A stretch of DNA of 64,000 nt, taken from assembly GCF_007489285.1 (NCBI RefSeq), contig NZ_VLIY01000008.1:62001-126000 (forward strand), in the 5' to 3' direction. A program made the translations under genes and the position numbers. The notes under the pieces were generated by a model, which was given only the letters and a program-made list of their open reading frames with translations, was not told where the DNA came from and ran no database searches. This document shows positions 17,922 to 26,366 of this stretch, piece after piece (position 1 is the first letter of the stretch; each line of letters opens with the position of its first letter). The DNA comes from Skermania sp. ID1734 (GTDB lineage Bacteria > Actinomycetota > Actinomycetes > Mycobacteriales > Mycobacteriaceae).

Positions 17922-18662
17922 CTAGTGGGCGGGTTGGGTGGAAAAAGCCTGCGGCAGCGGTACTTCCGGGTCGAATCGCACGCCGCTGAGAGTGGCCGCC
18001 GACGAGGCGATGCCGAAGACCGAGGCCGTGAGGTAGTTGGCGAAGGTTGCCTGCTCCATGGGACGGCTCGCGCCGAGCCACCAGTCGGTCGACGACCCGA
18101 CCGCGCCGAAGATCGAGTAGATAACCATTTCGGCCCCATCGACGTCGACCGACTGCGGGTCCATCACCTCCACCAGCATCGTCGCGGCGCGTTTGGCGGA
18201 TTGCCGGAGCGATTGCAGTGCGCGCTCGGAATCGGTTGCCTGCTGGGTGAAGTGGCTGTGCACCATGAAGCGAAAAACGTTCGGGTGCTCACTGACCACC
18301 CGCGCGTATTCGGCGATGCTGCGTCGCACGACCTCGCGCGCGGGATCATGAAGCAGATCGGTGTCGGCCAGGATGCGCTCCCACAGCAGGTCCTGCAGGC
18401 GTTCGACCACCGCGTTGTACAGATCGGTTTTGTCCTCGAAGTGCCGGTACAGCTTGGGTTTTGCGGCGCCGGCGTGGCGGGCGATGTCCCCCATGCTCAC
18501 ATCCGGACCTTGCTCGTCGAGGGCGCGAAATGCGGCGTCGACGAATTCGGCCCGGACTTTGATGCGATGCTCGCGCCACCGTTCACTGCGCGCGTCGACG
18601 CGCTTGCCGCACGAGTTGCCGTGCCCGGACGGACGCTTGGCTCCGCGCGCACTGTGGATCAC
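17922..18662 (-). CDS. TetR family transcriptional regulator
   Basis: A 246-residue repressor with an N-terminal TetR helix-turn-helix around residues 45-85 (VSMGDIARHAGAAKPKLYRHFEDK) shown here only by its core GDIARHAGAAK and YRHFEDK. The C-terminal ligand domain ends in a long variable region. About 35 basic residues precede the HTH, so a later start is possible; GTG at 18662 is the outer limit. It is the first gene of a TetR-SDR-methyltransferase set, so autoregulation of that set is the simplest guess. Confidence 0.85.
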   Translation of the reverse strand: MIHSARGAKRPSGHGNSCGKRVDARSERWREHRIKVRAEFVDAAFRALDEQGPDVSMGDIARHAGAAKPKLYRHFEDKTDLYNAVVERLQDLLWERILADTDLLHDPAREVVRRSIAEYARVVSEHPNVFRFMVHSHFTQQATDSERALQSLRQSAKRAATMLVEVMDPQSVDVDGAEMVIYSIFGAVGSSTDWWLGASRPMEQATFANYLTASVFGIASSAATLSGVRFDPEVPLPQAFSTQPAH

Positions 18663-18679
18663 GCCCGCGATGTTACCTG

Positions 18680-19483
18680 CTACCGCTGGTACTGGCTACT
18701 GGTGGAATCGAGCACGACGGGGGCCAACTCCGGTCGCCGAGCTACTCGGCCGTCGCCGGTGGACTTGCCGCGCAGTCGACGCACCACCCACGGCCGCAGT
18801 TCCGACGCCGCCCAGGACGCTTCGCGTCGCAGTACACCCACGACCGCCGCGGGCATTGGGGTGGGGACTGAGGCCAGTGGTTGCGCCCAACTGTGGTCGG
18901 CTCCGTCGAGCCCGAGCGCCTCCGCCGCGGCCCGCGCGAACATCTCGTGGCCCAGCGACGAGCCGTGTACCCGATCGGGACTCCACATCCGCAGATCGAC
19001 CATCGAGGGCGCGGCATACAGGTCGACCAGGGCCAGGTCGTAGCGCCGCGCGCACAGCCGGATCCGCTCGTTGACCCGCTCGATGCGGGCGTACATCAGC
19101 CGGGAGGCCGGGAAGATGGGCCGCAGGTCGGGAAACGTGGTCGTGAGGACGACCGCGCCGGTCTGTGCGAACCGTCGGTACGTCAGCTCCATGAGGTCCA
19201 GGGGACCGGCCAGTTCGCCTCGTAAGCCGAGTACGTCGTTCATGCCTACACAGATGCCCACCAGATCCGGCGCCATCGCCAGCGCGGGCCTGAACTGCCT
19301 GTCGTAGACATCGCAGATCCGCTGGGCACGCATCGCGAGGTTCGCATATCGGATATCCGGGTTGTCGAGCGCCAGGCGCTGTGCCAGGCGATCCGCCCAG
19401 CCTGCCAAACCGGTCTCATCGTCGCCGTCCCATAGACCCTCGGTCTGGCTGTCGCCCAGTGCTACGAACCGATCAAAACCCAT
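18680..19483 (-). CDS. SGNH/GDSL hydrolase
   Basis: A 267-residue SGNH-fold esterase. Block I is FVALGDSQTEG with the nucleophilic Ser near residue 12. The Asn of block III is in CVGMNDVLG, and the Asp/His pair in block V is SPDRVHGSSLGH. There is no signal peptide, so it is probably cytosolic; it could deacylate small esters or glycans. The ATG at 19483 starts exactly at the block I strand. The C-terminal 60 residues are basic and variable. Confidence 0.85.
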   Translation of the reverse strand: MGFDRFVALGDSQTEGLWDGDDETGLAGWADRLAQRLALDNPDIRYANLAMRAQRICDVYDRQFRPALAMAPDLVGICVGMNDVLGLRGELAGPLDLMELTYRRFAQTGAVVLTTTFPDLRPIFPASRLMYARIERVNERIRLCARRYDLALVDLYAAPSMVDLRMWSPDRVHGSSLGHEMFARAAAEALGLDGADHSWAQPLASVPTPMPAAVVGVLRREASWAASELRPWVVRRLRGKSTGDGRVARRPELAPVVLDSTSSQYQR

Positions 19484-19506
19484 GCGCCGATTCTCCCCGT
19501 AGCTGA

Positions 19507-21120
19507 TCAATCCAGCGTCGCGTGCATCAGGTAGACGTTGTATTCGTTCCACTGAGACATGGTGAAGTACAAGTCATTTCCGGTTGACCAGGGATGCAGG
19601 AATCCGCCGTAGAGCTGTGGGAATTCGGTGGCGTTCGCGAGTTCCACGGGAGCGGTCCAGGTGCCCTGCGGACTGCGCGCCTCGCGCAGCACGATTTGGC
19701 CGGTTTTGGTGTCGAAGTAACTGGTCTGCCACAGCCCGGTGCTCTCGTCGTAACGGACCGACATTTCCCCGACGGGCCCGTTGAAAAGCGGGCTGCCGTC
19801 GAACGTTTCGGCTGCCGGTATCCAGGTTCCCGCCTTCCAGTACTGATACGCCGATTTGTTCAGCAGCTGATCCTGCGGCACCCGGGCCAGCGCGGTGGTG
19901 CCGAAGCGGCCGTTGGGAGTGCCGAACATGTAGACATAGCCGTCGTAGGGCACCATCGCGCTGACCTGAAACTGCGCGAGCCCAAACAGGTTGTCCCAGC
20001 GAGCGTATGGGTCTTTTGTCCACGTCGATCCGCCGTCGTCGGAGTAGGCAAGGCCGCCGTAGTTGGTCAGCCAGGTGCCATCGCTTCCCCAGCAGTGCAC
20101 GGACATGTAGCTCATGTACTGCCGGTTGCCGAGCGCGAAGCCTGAAGTTGGGATGGTGGTGATCTCGAAGTTGTCCACCTTGCGGCTGGCGAGCACCTCG
20201 GCGGCGTGGCAGGGTCCGTCCTGCACCATCGAGTCGATGTTCATCCCGTCGGCAAGGTCGTGGTCCGAGCTGAATCCGAGGACGTTCGAACGCCAGTCCG
20301 GGCCGGCACCACCGGGCGGTTGCCACCCCTTGCCGAAGGTGTCGCCGAAGGCGACGGCGATCTTGTTCGGCGCGGCCTGCCACATGATCCCGAGGTCGGT
20401 CGCGTCGACGCCGAACCGGACGTCGGTTCGGCTTACCGAGCCACGGCCGCTGAGCTTGGACACCTGGCTCAGCCCGCTGACGTGCGGCATCGGCGGCGCG
20501 GCGGTGACCGGTCCGGGACTGGTCGGCGGATGAGCGGGCGGTGGCGGCGGCGTGGTCGGGTAGTTGTCTCCGCCCGGGTACGGGATGGGCACCGTGATCG
20601 GCGCCGCGCGCAGGATCAGCTTCGGAAACGGCAAGCCCGTCGATGCCGAACCGGTGTTCCAGCTGGAGCCGGAGTCGTAGCTGGAGCCCGAGGACCCGGA
20701 AGAGCCCGATGACCCGCTCGATCCCAGAGATCCCAGCGATCCGGGTGCCGCGGGTGGCGGGTTCGGCACGGGCGGGCCGGGAGGCGGCGGTGGGCACGGG
20801 TTCGCGCAGGGGTCGGCTGGCGGTGGGGGCGAGGGAAAGCGGGTGTTGTTCTGCTTCGGCCCCGGGACCGGTACGCCCTGGAACTTCGGGTAAGGGAAGT
20901 TGATGGTGATGTCCGGCGGCGGAGCCGGCTGGCCGGGCGCGCTATGCGGCGCCCCAGGGCCGGAATCGGGTACCACGCGCAGCGGTTCGCCGCATTCGTT
21001 CACTGCGGTGGTGGGTCCGTCAGCGACGGCGGTGCCGGGTCCGAGGACCGCCAGGCCCGCCGCGGTCAGCGCTACGACCACGGCGAGCAACGCGGGTTTT
21101 CGGATCGGCACAGCTAGCAC
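19507..21120 (-). CDS. Exported DUF4185 protein with Pro/Gly/Ser-rich linker
   Basis: A 537-residue secreted protein. A signal peptide of about 32 residues ends in AVADG. A long low-complexity stretch (about residues 50-205) holds proline runs and a repeated GSSGSSGSS block. The C-terminal part (about 220-537) is a DUF4185 domain with beta-propeller-like features (TDLGIMWQ, VAFGDTFG, YSDDGGSTW). Enzymatic role unknown; such domains resemble glycosidase propellers. Start GTG at 21120 or GTG at 21111; both precede the same signal peptide. A direct repeat lies just upstream. Confidence 0.8.
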   Translation of the reverse strand: MLAVPIRKPALLAVVVALTAAGLAVLGPGTAVADGPTTAVNECGEPLRVVPDSGPGAPHSAPGQPAPPPDITINFPYPKFQGVPVPGPKQNNTRFPSPPPPADPCANPCPPPPPGPPVPNPPPAAPGSLGSLGSSGSSGSSGSSGSSYDSGSSWNTGSASTGLPFPKLILRAAPITVPIPYPGGDNYPTTPPPPPAHPPTSPGPVTAAPPMPHVSGLSQVSKLSGRGSVSRTDVRFGVDATDLGIMWQAAPNKIAVAFGDTFGKGWQPPGGAGPDWRSNVLGFSSDHDLADGMNIDSMVQDGPCHAAEVLASRKVDNFEITTIPTSGFALGNRQYMSYMSVHCWGSDGTWLTNYGGLAYSDDGGSTWTKDPYARWDNLFGLAQFQVSAMVPYDGYVYMFGTPNGRFGTTALARVPQDQLLNKSAYQYWKAGTWIPAAETFDGSPLFNGPVGEMSVRYDESTGLWQTSYFDTKTGQIVLREARSPQGTWTAPVELANATEFPQLYGGFLHPWSTGNDLYFTMSQWNEYNVYLMHATLD

Positions 21121-21173
21121 TGTGCCATAGCGCCGACGCGCTGTGGCACCAATGTGACTGTGCCATAGCGCCG
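21119..21173. repeat. 17-bp direct repeat with inverted copy before the DUF4185 gene
   Basis: ACTGTGCCATAGCGCCG occurs at 21119-21135 and again, identical, at 21157-21173. Between them GCGCTGTGGCAC (21138-21149) is a near-perfect inverted copy. The array overlaps the start codon and the upstream flank of the DUF4185 gene. It could be an operator or a local duplication. Confidence 0.5.
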
Positions 21174-21188
21174 CAGCGCATTTGCGAG

Positions 21189-21803
21189 TTAGGACAGGTA
21201 GGTGGTGATCACGTTCATTCCGGCGGCGAGCAAGGGCTGCCCGCCGGCAAGCCCGGTGCCGATCGCGCCACCGATGACGCCGCCGATCACGGCGCCTGTC
21301 AGGCACGGAACCGGGAGTATCCAGAACCCGAAGATGCAGCCCGCGATTGCGCCGACGACGGTTCCGCCTGGACCGCCGGCCTGCATGGCCGGACCCAGCA
21401 GAGCGTTGAAGTTGTTGAGCGCCTGCTGGTTCTGGTACGCCGACGCCACCGAGGTCACGCCGGGCATGCTCGCCGGAGCGGTCACACTGAGCGTGCGGCC
21501 GGCGTTGGTCACGGCGTAGCTCATCGGATAGGAGACGTTGTGGATCCGCGTCGTCAGCGGTAGTTCGACGACGGCATGCCCGGACGCGTCGTTGATGACG
21601 ACTCCCGAGCCGTCGGCCGTGACGGTGAACGTGCCACCGTCCAGCGAGGTGGTCATCGTCCGGTCCACCAGTCGTGTCTGGTATTGGATCGGTCCTGGCG
21701 GCGATGACACCGGGTCGGCGCTTGCCGTGGTGGTTGCGATGCCCATGGTCGCCGTGGCCAATACGGCCGCGGCGAGGAACGTGACGGTCTTGCGGAGATT
21801 CAT
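21189..21803 (-). CDS. Exported protein with glycine-zipper C-terminus
   Basis: A 204-residue protein of unknown function. A signal peptide of about 30 residues ends in ASADPV. A beta-rich middle (about 35-125) is followed by a hydrophobic, glycine-rich segment (about 145-195) with GxxxG repeats such as GAVIGGVIGGAIGTGLAG, consistent with membrane insertion or a glycine zipper. Two cysteines flank FGFWILPVP. It resembles secreted mycobacterial proteins of unassigned function. It lies 68 bases upstream of the DUF4185 gene and may share its promoter. Confidence 0.75.
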   Translation of the reverse strand: MNLRKTVTFLAAAVLATATMGIATTTASADPVSSPPGPIQYQTRLVDRTMTTSLDGGTFTVTADGSGVVINDASGHAVVELPLTTRIHNVSYPMSYAVTNAGRTLSVTAPASMPGVTSVASAYQNQQALNNFNALLGPAMQAGGPGGTVVGAIAGCIFGFWILPVPCLTGAVIGGVIGGAIGTGLAGGQPLLAAGMNVITTYLS

Positions 21804-21964
21804 ATCGCTGCTCGCCTCCTATCGCGGAGATGCTGACGAGAACGGTGTGTGCTTGTTGCCTCGGCTCGCAGAGCCGCTCAAATGGCCCCGCCCGCGGAAG
21901 CGGACGTGGACAGAAGCCGCAAGATCAATTACACGCCTAGTTAACGCCGTAAGCAATGGGCGAG

Positions 21965-22753
21965 TTATTCCAGACCTTCGCGCAACTGTGCCAGCGTCCG
22001 AGCCAACAACCTCGACACATGCATCTGCGATACGCCGATCTTCTCGGCGATCTGCGTTTGGGTGAGGTTGCCGAAAAACCGCAGCAACACAACCGTGCGC
22101 TCGCGTTCGGGCAACGCCTCGAGCAACGGCCGCAACGCCTCGTGGTTCTCGACGTTGTCCAACGCGGCGTCGTAATCGCCGAGCGTTTCCACCAGGGGCA
22201 GTTCGTCGGAACGGCTGCTGTAGGTGGTGTCCACCGACACCGTTTGATAGGCGCTGCCGGCAGCCAAGCCCTGCGCCACGTCATCCGGGTCGACGCCGAG
22301 CTCGGCGGAAAGCTCCGCGATCGTCGGCGATCGGCCCAGGCGCTGGGACATTTCGCCGATGGCCTTGCTCAATGACAGGTGCAGTTCTTTCATCCGCCGG
22401 GGCACCCGAACCGCCCAGCCGGTGTCGCGGAAGTGGCGGCGAACCTCGCCCATGATGGTCGGCACCGCGAACGAAACGAAGTCCGAACCGCGTTCCACAT
22501 CAAAGCGATCCACGGCGTTTACCAGTCCGAGGCGGGCGACCTGCACCAAATCGTCGTGCGCCTCGCCACGGCCGTCGAAGCGGCGCGCGATGTGCTCCGC
22601 GAGCGGCAGGCAGCGCGTCACCAGTTCGTCGCGCAGCCGGGATCGGCGGGGGTCTTCGGGGTCCAGCGCCGCTATTTCTGCGAACTTGGCCGCGACATCT
22701 GCGTATTCGTCGTCTCCGCGGCTACTGCTCGATCTCTCCGCGTTCGGTCTCAC
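21965..22753 (-). CDS. sigF: RNA polymerase sigma factor SigF
   Basis: A 262-residue group 3 sigma-70 factor of the SigB/SigF/SigG type, matching mycobacterial SigF (261). Region 2 is seen in DLVQVARLGLVNAVDRFD and FAVPTIMGEVRRHFRD, region 3 in RSPTIAELSAELGV, and region 4 in LTQTQIAEKIGVSQMHVSRLL. It directs RNA polymerase to general-stress, envelope and pigment promoters of the form GTTT-N15-17-GGGTA. The GTG at 22753 overlaps the rsbW stop (GTGA), so the two are translationally coupled. A longer frame to 23062 lies over rsbW and is not real. Confidence 0.95.
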   Translation of the reverse strand: MRPNAERSSSSRGDDEYADVAAKFAEIAALDPEDPRRSRLRDELVTRCLPLAEHIARRFDGRGEAHDDLVQVARLGLVNAVDRFDVERGSDFVSFAVPTIMGEVRRHFRDTGWAVRVPRRMKELHLSLSKAIGEMSQRLGRSPTIAELSAELGVDPDDVAQGLAAGSAYQTVSVDTTYSSRSDELPLVETLGDYDAALDNVENHEALRPLLEALPERERTVVLLRFFGNLTQTQIAEKIGVSQMHVSRLLARTLAQLREGLE

Positions 22754-23190
22754 GCGGCGCCGCCGGCCTTTTCCTTGACGAACTCGATCGACGTGCGATA
22801 GCTGTCGGGCCGATCGGGAATGGCGTCCTGAGTCATCGTCACGGAGTCGGCCAAAGTGTTGAGGACATGCCAACCAAAGGACCGCCGGCTCGACGAATCG
22901 GCGCCCGAGGTGATCGTCATGGCCGTCACCTGCAGGGCGTTCGGAGCCATCTCGAACGTGCACTGCAGCACGGCTTCGGAATGCGCCCGCACGATCAGAT
23001 GCGAGCATGCCTCGTCGATCGCGAGCCGGACGTCGGCGATCTCGTCGAGATCGAAGTCGCATTGGCCAGCGATCGTTGCCGCGACGGCGCGCACTACTGA
23101 AAGCTGATTCGGACTTGCGCTGACGCGCAGCTCGACCGTCGAGGGAGAAAGCTGTGTGTCAGTCACTTCTACTGACCTCGACTTCGTCAC
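22750..23190 (-). CDS. rsbW: Anti-sigma F factor RsbW (UsfX)
   Basis: A 146-residue HATPase-type anti-sigma factor that sequesters SigF. The ATP-binding fold is recognisable from VRLAIDEACSHLI (N-box) near residue 57 and the late FGWHVLNTLAD motif. As in other mycobacteria it precedes sigF in one operon with a 4-base overlap. Partner switching with STAS proteins is known in relatives; a STAS gene lies divergently at 23588. A hairpin and a SigF-like promoter lie upstream. Confidence 0.93.
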   Translation of the reverse strand: MTKSRSVEVTDTQLSPSTVELRVSASPNQLSVVRAVAATIAGQCDFDLDEIADVRLAIDEACSHLIVRAHSEAVLQCTFEMAPNALQVTAMTITSGADSSSRRSFGWHVLNTLADSVTMTQDAIPDRPDSYRTSIEFVKEKAGGAA

Positions 23191-23233
23191 CAGACCTCCG
23201 AATTATCACTCGATAGCAAACACAAACATGGCC

Positions 23234-23268
23234 ACGCGCCGGGAGCAGCATTCTGCCTCCCGGCGCGT
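23234..23268. other. Hairpin in the rsbW-sigF leader
   Basis: Twelve-base arms ACGCGCCGGGAG (23234-23245) and its exact complement (23257-23268) enclose 11 bases that contain a second GCAG/CTGC pairing. If transcription starts near 23289 the hairpin lies in the 5' untranslated region of rsbW, about 45 bases before its start. No T-tract follows on the minus strand. Confidence 0.5.
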
Positions 23269-23294
23269 CACCCGGACTGAGCATGCCAGTCTCT

Positions 23295-23319
23295 TACCCG
23301 CATCCGGCAGTTTTCAAGC
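23295..23319 (-). promoter_or_regulatory. Possible SigF-type promoter of rsbW-sigF
   Basis: Read on the minus strand: GCTT, 16 bases, GGGTAA. The -10 element fits SigF exactly while the -35 differs from GTTT by one base. SigF autoregulation is known in mycobacteria. The distance to the rsbW start is about 100 bases. Confidence 0.4.
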
Positions 23320-23587
23320 AAGGTCAGCGTCACAGGGCCGCCACGATACGGCAGGGGTTTAGCTGCGGTAAATAATCCTTGTGACATCCCAGCTGCGAGG
23401 GTAGGTTCAAATCAGGTTGAGCACACAGCCGCTCGGGAAGCGTATGGCGTTTCCGCATCAGTGATTGAGTGGCTAACAGTCCAGTTTGGTATTCAACCAA
23501 TTTTCTGGCTCGCGGCCCAGTCCTCAAGCGGTCGTGCGTCGGGTTGGCTTCCCATCTCTCGATGCAAGAGAACGGAGGGCCACCACA

Positions 23588-24031
23588 GTGTTGTCCAATT
23601 TCGTTTCTGAGCTGACTACCCACGACGACCTCGCGGAAGAACCGCCGCGCGCCGGGTCGTTGGGAACTGTCTCGGAATCGCCTGGCGTGGGCGTTCGCGC
23701 CGAACGAATCAGCTCGTCGACGTTGTTGATCAGCGTCGACGGTGAAGTCGATATGCTGACCGCCCCGTCGCTTGCGGCTTTCCTCGACCGGCAGATCGGT
23801 CCGGGCCGCAAGATCGTGCTCGATCTGTCCGGCTGCGCCTTTTTCGGTTCTGCCGGGCTTTCCCTGCTTTCCGGCCTCGATCGTGCGGCCAATCGGGAGG
23901 GAATGCGCTGGGCATTGGTGGTCGGACGCTCGGTGCGGCGGCTGTTAATGGCCGCGCAAGCCGCCGAGCGGTATCCGGTGTACACGTCCTTCGACGCGGC
24001 GCTCGCCGCGGTGACCCACCGCGGGAGCTGA
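23588..24031 (+). CDS. STAS-domain anti-anti-sigma factor
   Basis: A 147-residue anti-sigma-factor antagonist-like protein. After about 40 variable residues comes a STAS fold: LLISVDGEVDML, then IVLDLSGCAFFGSAGLSLL. The serine in FGSAGL occupies the position phosphorylated in RsbV-type proteins. It could bind RsbW and free SigF, consistent with its location divergent from rsbW-sigF. The GTG at 23588 was chosen because CGGAGGG (23574-23580) is 7 bases upstream; the next codon TTG is an alternative. Confidence 0.85.
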   Translation: MLSNFVSELTTHDDLAEEPPRAGSLGTVSESPGVGVRAERISSSTLLISVDGEVDMLTAPSLAAFLDRQIGPGRKIVLDLSGCAFFGSAGLSLLSGLDRAANREGMRWALVVGRSVRRLLMAAQAAERYPVYTSFDAALAAVTHRGS

Positions 24032-24034
24032 TCA

Positions 24035-25339
24035 TCAGCTAATCCCGTTGCCCAACAAGGTGAAACCTGCTCGGTCCAGAGATTCGCGGTCGAGCAGGTT
24101 TCTCGTATCTACGACGATCGGGTTTTCGATCGAACTGCCCAGCTCGCGCCAGTTCAGATTGCGGAACTGCGGGCATTCGGTGAGCACCACCACGGCGTGC
24201 GCGGCCTTGCCGACCAGGTACGGGTCGTCCACGACAGTCAGATTCGCTATCTGAAGATCGCCAGCCGCCTCGGCCGAGACCATCGGGTCGTAGGCAGTCA
24301 GGGTCGCGCTGGCGTCCGCCAATTCGTGGGCGACGCGAATTGCCGGCGAATGGCGGAGGTCGGCCGTTCCGGCCTTGAAAGCCAAGCCCAGCAAGCCGAT
24401 TCGAGCACCGGCAAGACATCCGTCCGGCCGCCCGGTGATGGCCCGACGGACCTTACGCACCGTGCGTTCCGCCTGCGCGGCATTGCTGCTCACCGCCGCG
24501 TCGACGAGAGTGAGCGGGCTGTGCGAGCGGCGCGCGGTGTGCAGTAGCGCCGCGGTGTCCTTCGGCAGGCAGGAACCGCCCCAGCCGGGGCCGGGCTGCA
24601 GAAACGCCGGCCCGATCCGCGGATCGAGCCCCATGCAGTTGGCCACGTCCCGGACGTCGGCGTCCAGTGATTCGCACAGCTGCGCCAGTTCGTTGATGAA
24701 CGAAACCTTCACGGCAAGAAAGGCGTTGCTCGCATACTTGGCGAGTTCGGCGCTCTCATAGCTGGTGTGCTGCACGGGCGCGATCAGGTTGTCGAACAGC
24801 GCGGCGACGCGGCGACCCACCGTGCGTGACGCGGCACCGATGACGATCCGGGCCGGATGCAGGAAGTCCTCCACCGCGTGCGATTCGCGCAAAAACTCCG
24901 GATTGCTGACCACGTGAATGCCAAGCGGCGCAAGGCGCTGCGCCACCCGCCGCGCCGTGCCAACGGGAACCGTCGACTTGTCCACCACGATCGAGTCCGG
25001 TCGCAGCAGCCGCGACAACTGCTCCATCACCTCGTCGACGGCGCTCAGGTCCGCGTCGCCGCCCTCCGACATCGGCGTAGGCACGCTGACGAAGACCACC
25101 TCGCACTCGCGCAGCGGGGAGAAGTCGGTGCTGAACAAAAGGCGCCCAGCGGCAACTCCTTCGGCCACGAGCCGGTCCAGGTCGGGTTCGCGCAGTGGAA
25201 GCTGGCCGCGCCGCAGCCGTTCGATCCGGCGGGCATCGACATCGACTGCACACACGCGATGACCGAGACACGCCATTCCGGCGGCGGTGGTCAGGCCGAC
25301 GTATCCCACGCCGACGACACCGATGCGGCTATCCGACAC
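24035..25339 (-). CDS. UDP-glucose 6-dehydrogenase
   Basis: A 434-residue UDP-sugar dehydrogenase oxidising UDP-glucose to UDP-glucuronate with two NAD+. The N-terminal Rossmann motif is GVVGVGYVGLTTA, the catalytic cysteine is in GWGGSCLPKD near residue 262, and the C-terminal domain has GLAFKAGTADLRHSPA. GDP-mannose dehydrogenase is a related alternative. The GTG at 25339 overlaps the end of the upstream GT9 gene by 11 bases, so it is the last gene of the carbohydrate operon. A longer frame to 25762 lies over GT9. It converges on the STAS gene with 3 bases between them. Confidence 0.88.
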   Translation of the reverse strand: MSDSRIGVVGVGYVGLTTAAGMACLGHRVCAVDVDARRIERLRRGQLPLREPDLDRLVAEGVAAGRLLFSTDFSPLRECEVVFVSVPTPMSEGGDADLSAVDEVMEQLSRLLRPDSIVVDKSTVPVGTARRVAQRLAPLGIHVVSNPEFLRESHAVEDFLHPARIVIGAASRTVGRRVAALFDNLIAPVQHTSYESAELAKYASNAFLAVKVSFINELAQLCESLDADVRDVANCMGLDPRIGPAFLQPGPGWGGSCLPKDTAALLHTARRSHSPLTLVDAAVSSNAAQAERTVRKVRRAITGRPDGCLAGARIGLLGLAFKAGTADLRHSPAIRVAHELADASATLTAYDPMVSAEAAGDLQIANLTVVDDPYLVGKAAHAVVVLTECPQFRNLNWRELGSSIENPIVVDTRNLLDRESLDRAGFTLLGNGIS

Positions 25340-26366
25340 TTCTGAACTCCTGTGACGATTGCATGGGGTAGCGCTCGAGTTGGCTTTCCACCACGGCGAT
25401 GACGTGCGCGACGGTGAGCAGCAAGAGGCCCGAATGCGGCTGGGTGGCATGCGGATCCCCGACGTCGCCCGCCCAGAGCACGGCGTGGCGTGGCGTGGGC
25501 GGCGGGCCCCACAGTCGTGGCGGGGTGGGGCCGAACAGCAGCACCGAGGGGGTCCGGTAGGCGGTGGCGAGGTGTCCGGCACCGGTGTCGCCGCAGACGA
25601 GTAATCGGGCGGTCGCGACGGTCGTGGCGAACTCGGCAAGACCTTGATGACCCGCCAGCACCGCAGAATCATCAAGTCCCGCCGAGCGCGCGATGTCCAG
25701 CGCCAGTCCGCGTTCCGCAGCTGAACCGGTGATCCGCACGGTGAACCCGCGGCGATGCACATGCGCGGCGACCGCCGCGAAGCGCTGGGCCGGCCACCGG
25801 CGCGCCGGGGACGCGGCGCCGGGATGGATCAGCACGGGCGTGCCCCCGTCCCCCGTGCGTGTTTTTCCACCGCGGGCGGTGGAAAAACACGCACGGGACG
25901 GGGACGGGGACGGGGACGGGGACGGGGACGGGGGCGGCAGGTACAGGTCCCTGCGATCGGCGTGGACCCCGGCGTATTCGAGCAACCGGCACCAGCGGTC
26001 GACCTCGTGCACATGCCGGTCCCAGCGCAGCCCGGGAATGCCCGGAAATGCCTTATGCGCGTGCGTGATCAATCGGTGTGGTTGCAGCGCAACGAGATCG
26101 GCAATGCTTTGCGGACCGCTGCCGTGCAGGTTCACGGCGATCTCCGGGGTGTTGGTGCTCCAGCGGAGCTGCCCTAGGCCTGCTGTCGGGAGCAGAACGT
26201 CGACGGCGCCAATTCGTTCCACGATCGGCGCCAGCTGCTGCGGTGCGGCCAGCACAATTCGATGGTGTGGGTAGGCCCGCCGCAGCGCGCGCAGTGCCGG
26301 AATGCCGGTGAGCAGGTCACCGAGTCCCAGCGCGCGCAGCGCCAACAGCGACGGCCGGCCGGTCAC
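25329..26366 (-). CDS. Glycosyltransferase family 9 (heptosyltransferase-like) with inserted palindrome
   Basis: A 345-residue GT-B glycosyltransferase of the ADP-heptose:LPS heptosyltransferase family. The N-terminal Rossmann half starts RALGLGDLLTGIPALRAL; the C-terminal half has VLIHPGAASPARRWP and the nucleotide-sugar motif CGDTGAGHLATA. Between the halves, about residues 146-172, sits foreign-looking sequence: SPSPSPSPSPS from a hexanucleotide repeat, then RACFSTARGGKTRTG encoded by a 46-bp palindrome. Both keep frame and fall in the interdomain linker, so activity may survive. It overlaps the upstream SDR gene by 4 bases and the downstream dehydrogenase by 11. Confidence 0.85.
   Translation of the reverse strand: MTGRPSLLALRALGLGDLLTGIPALRALRRAYPHHRIVLAAPQQLAPIVERIGAVDVLLPTAGLGQLRWSTNTPEIAVNLHGSGPQSIADLVALQPHRLITHAHKAFPGIPGLRWDRHVHEVDRWCRLLEYAGVHADRRDLYLPPPSPSPSPSPSPSRACFSTARGGKTRTGDGGTPVLIHPGAASPARRWPAQRFAAVAAHVHRRGFTVRITGSAAERGLALDIARSAGLDDSAVLAGHQGLAEFATTVATARLLVCGDTGAGHLATAYRTPSVLLFGPTPPRLWGPPPTPRHAVLWAGDVGDPHATQPHSGLLLLTVAHVIAVVESQLERYPMQSSQEFRSVG
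25852..25897. repeat. Perfect 46-bp palindrome, copy B, inside a GT9 coding region
   Basis: Arms of 22 bases (25852-25873 and 25876-25897) are exact reverse complements around GG. The inner 19 bases of each arm are identical to copy A at 759-798. It lies within the GT9 gene and is read through in frame as RACFSTARGGKTRTG. Copy A encodes the same peptide in a non-genic frame, which shows that the GT9 segment is an insertion and not part of the enzyme fold. Confidence 0.9.
25895..25929. repeat. GGGGAC hexanucleotide tract
   Basis: Five exact GGGGAC copies (25900-25929) preceded by GGGAC overlap the right end of palindrome B. On the coding strand they give alternating Ser-Pro. Because the unit is 6 bases, copy-number change would lengthen or shorten the linker without shifting frame. 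Left of the palindrome a shorter GTCCCC stretch mirrors it. Confidence 0.85.
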
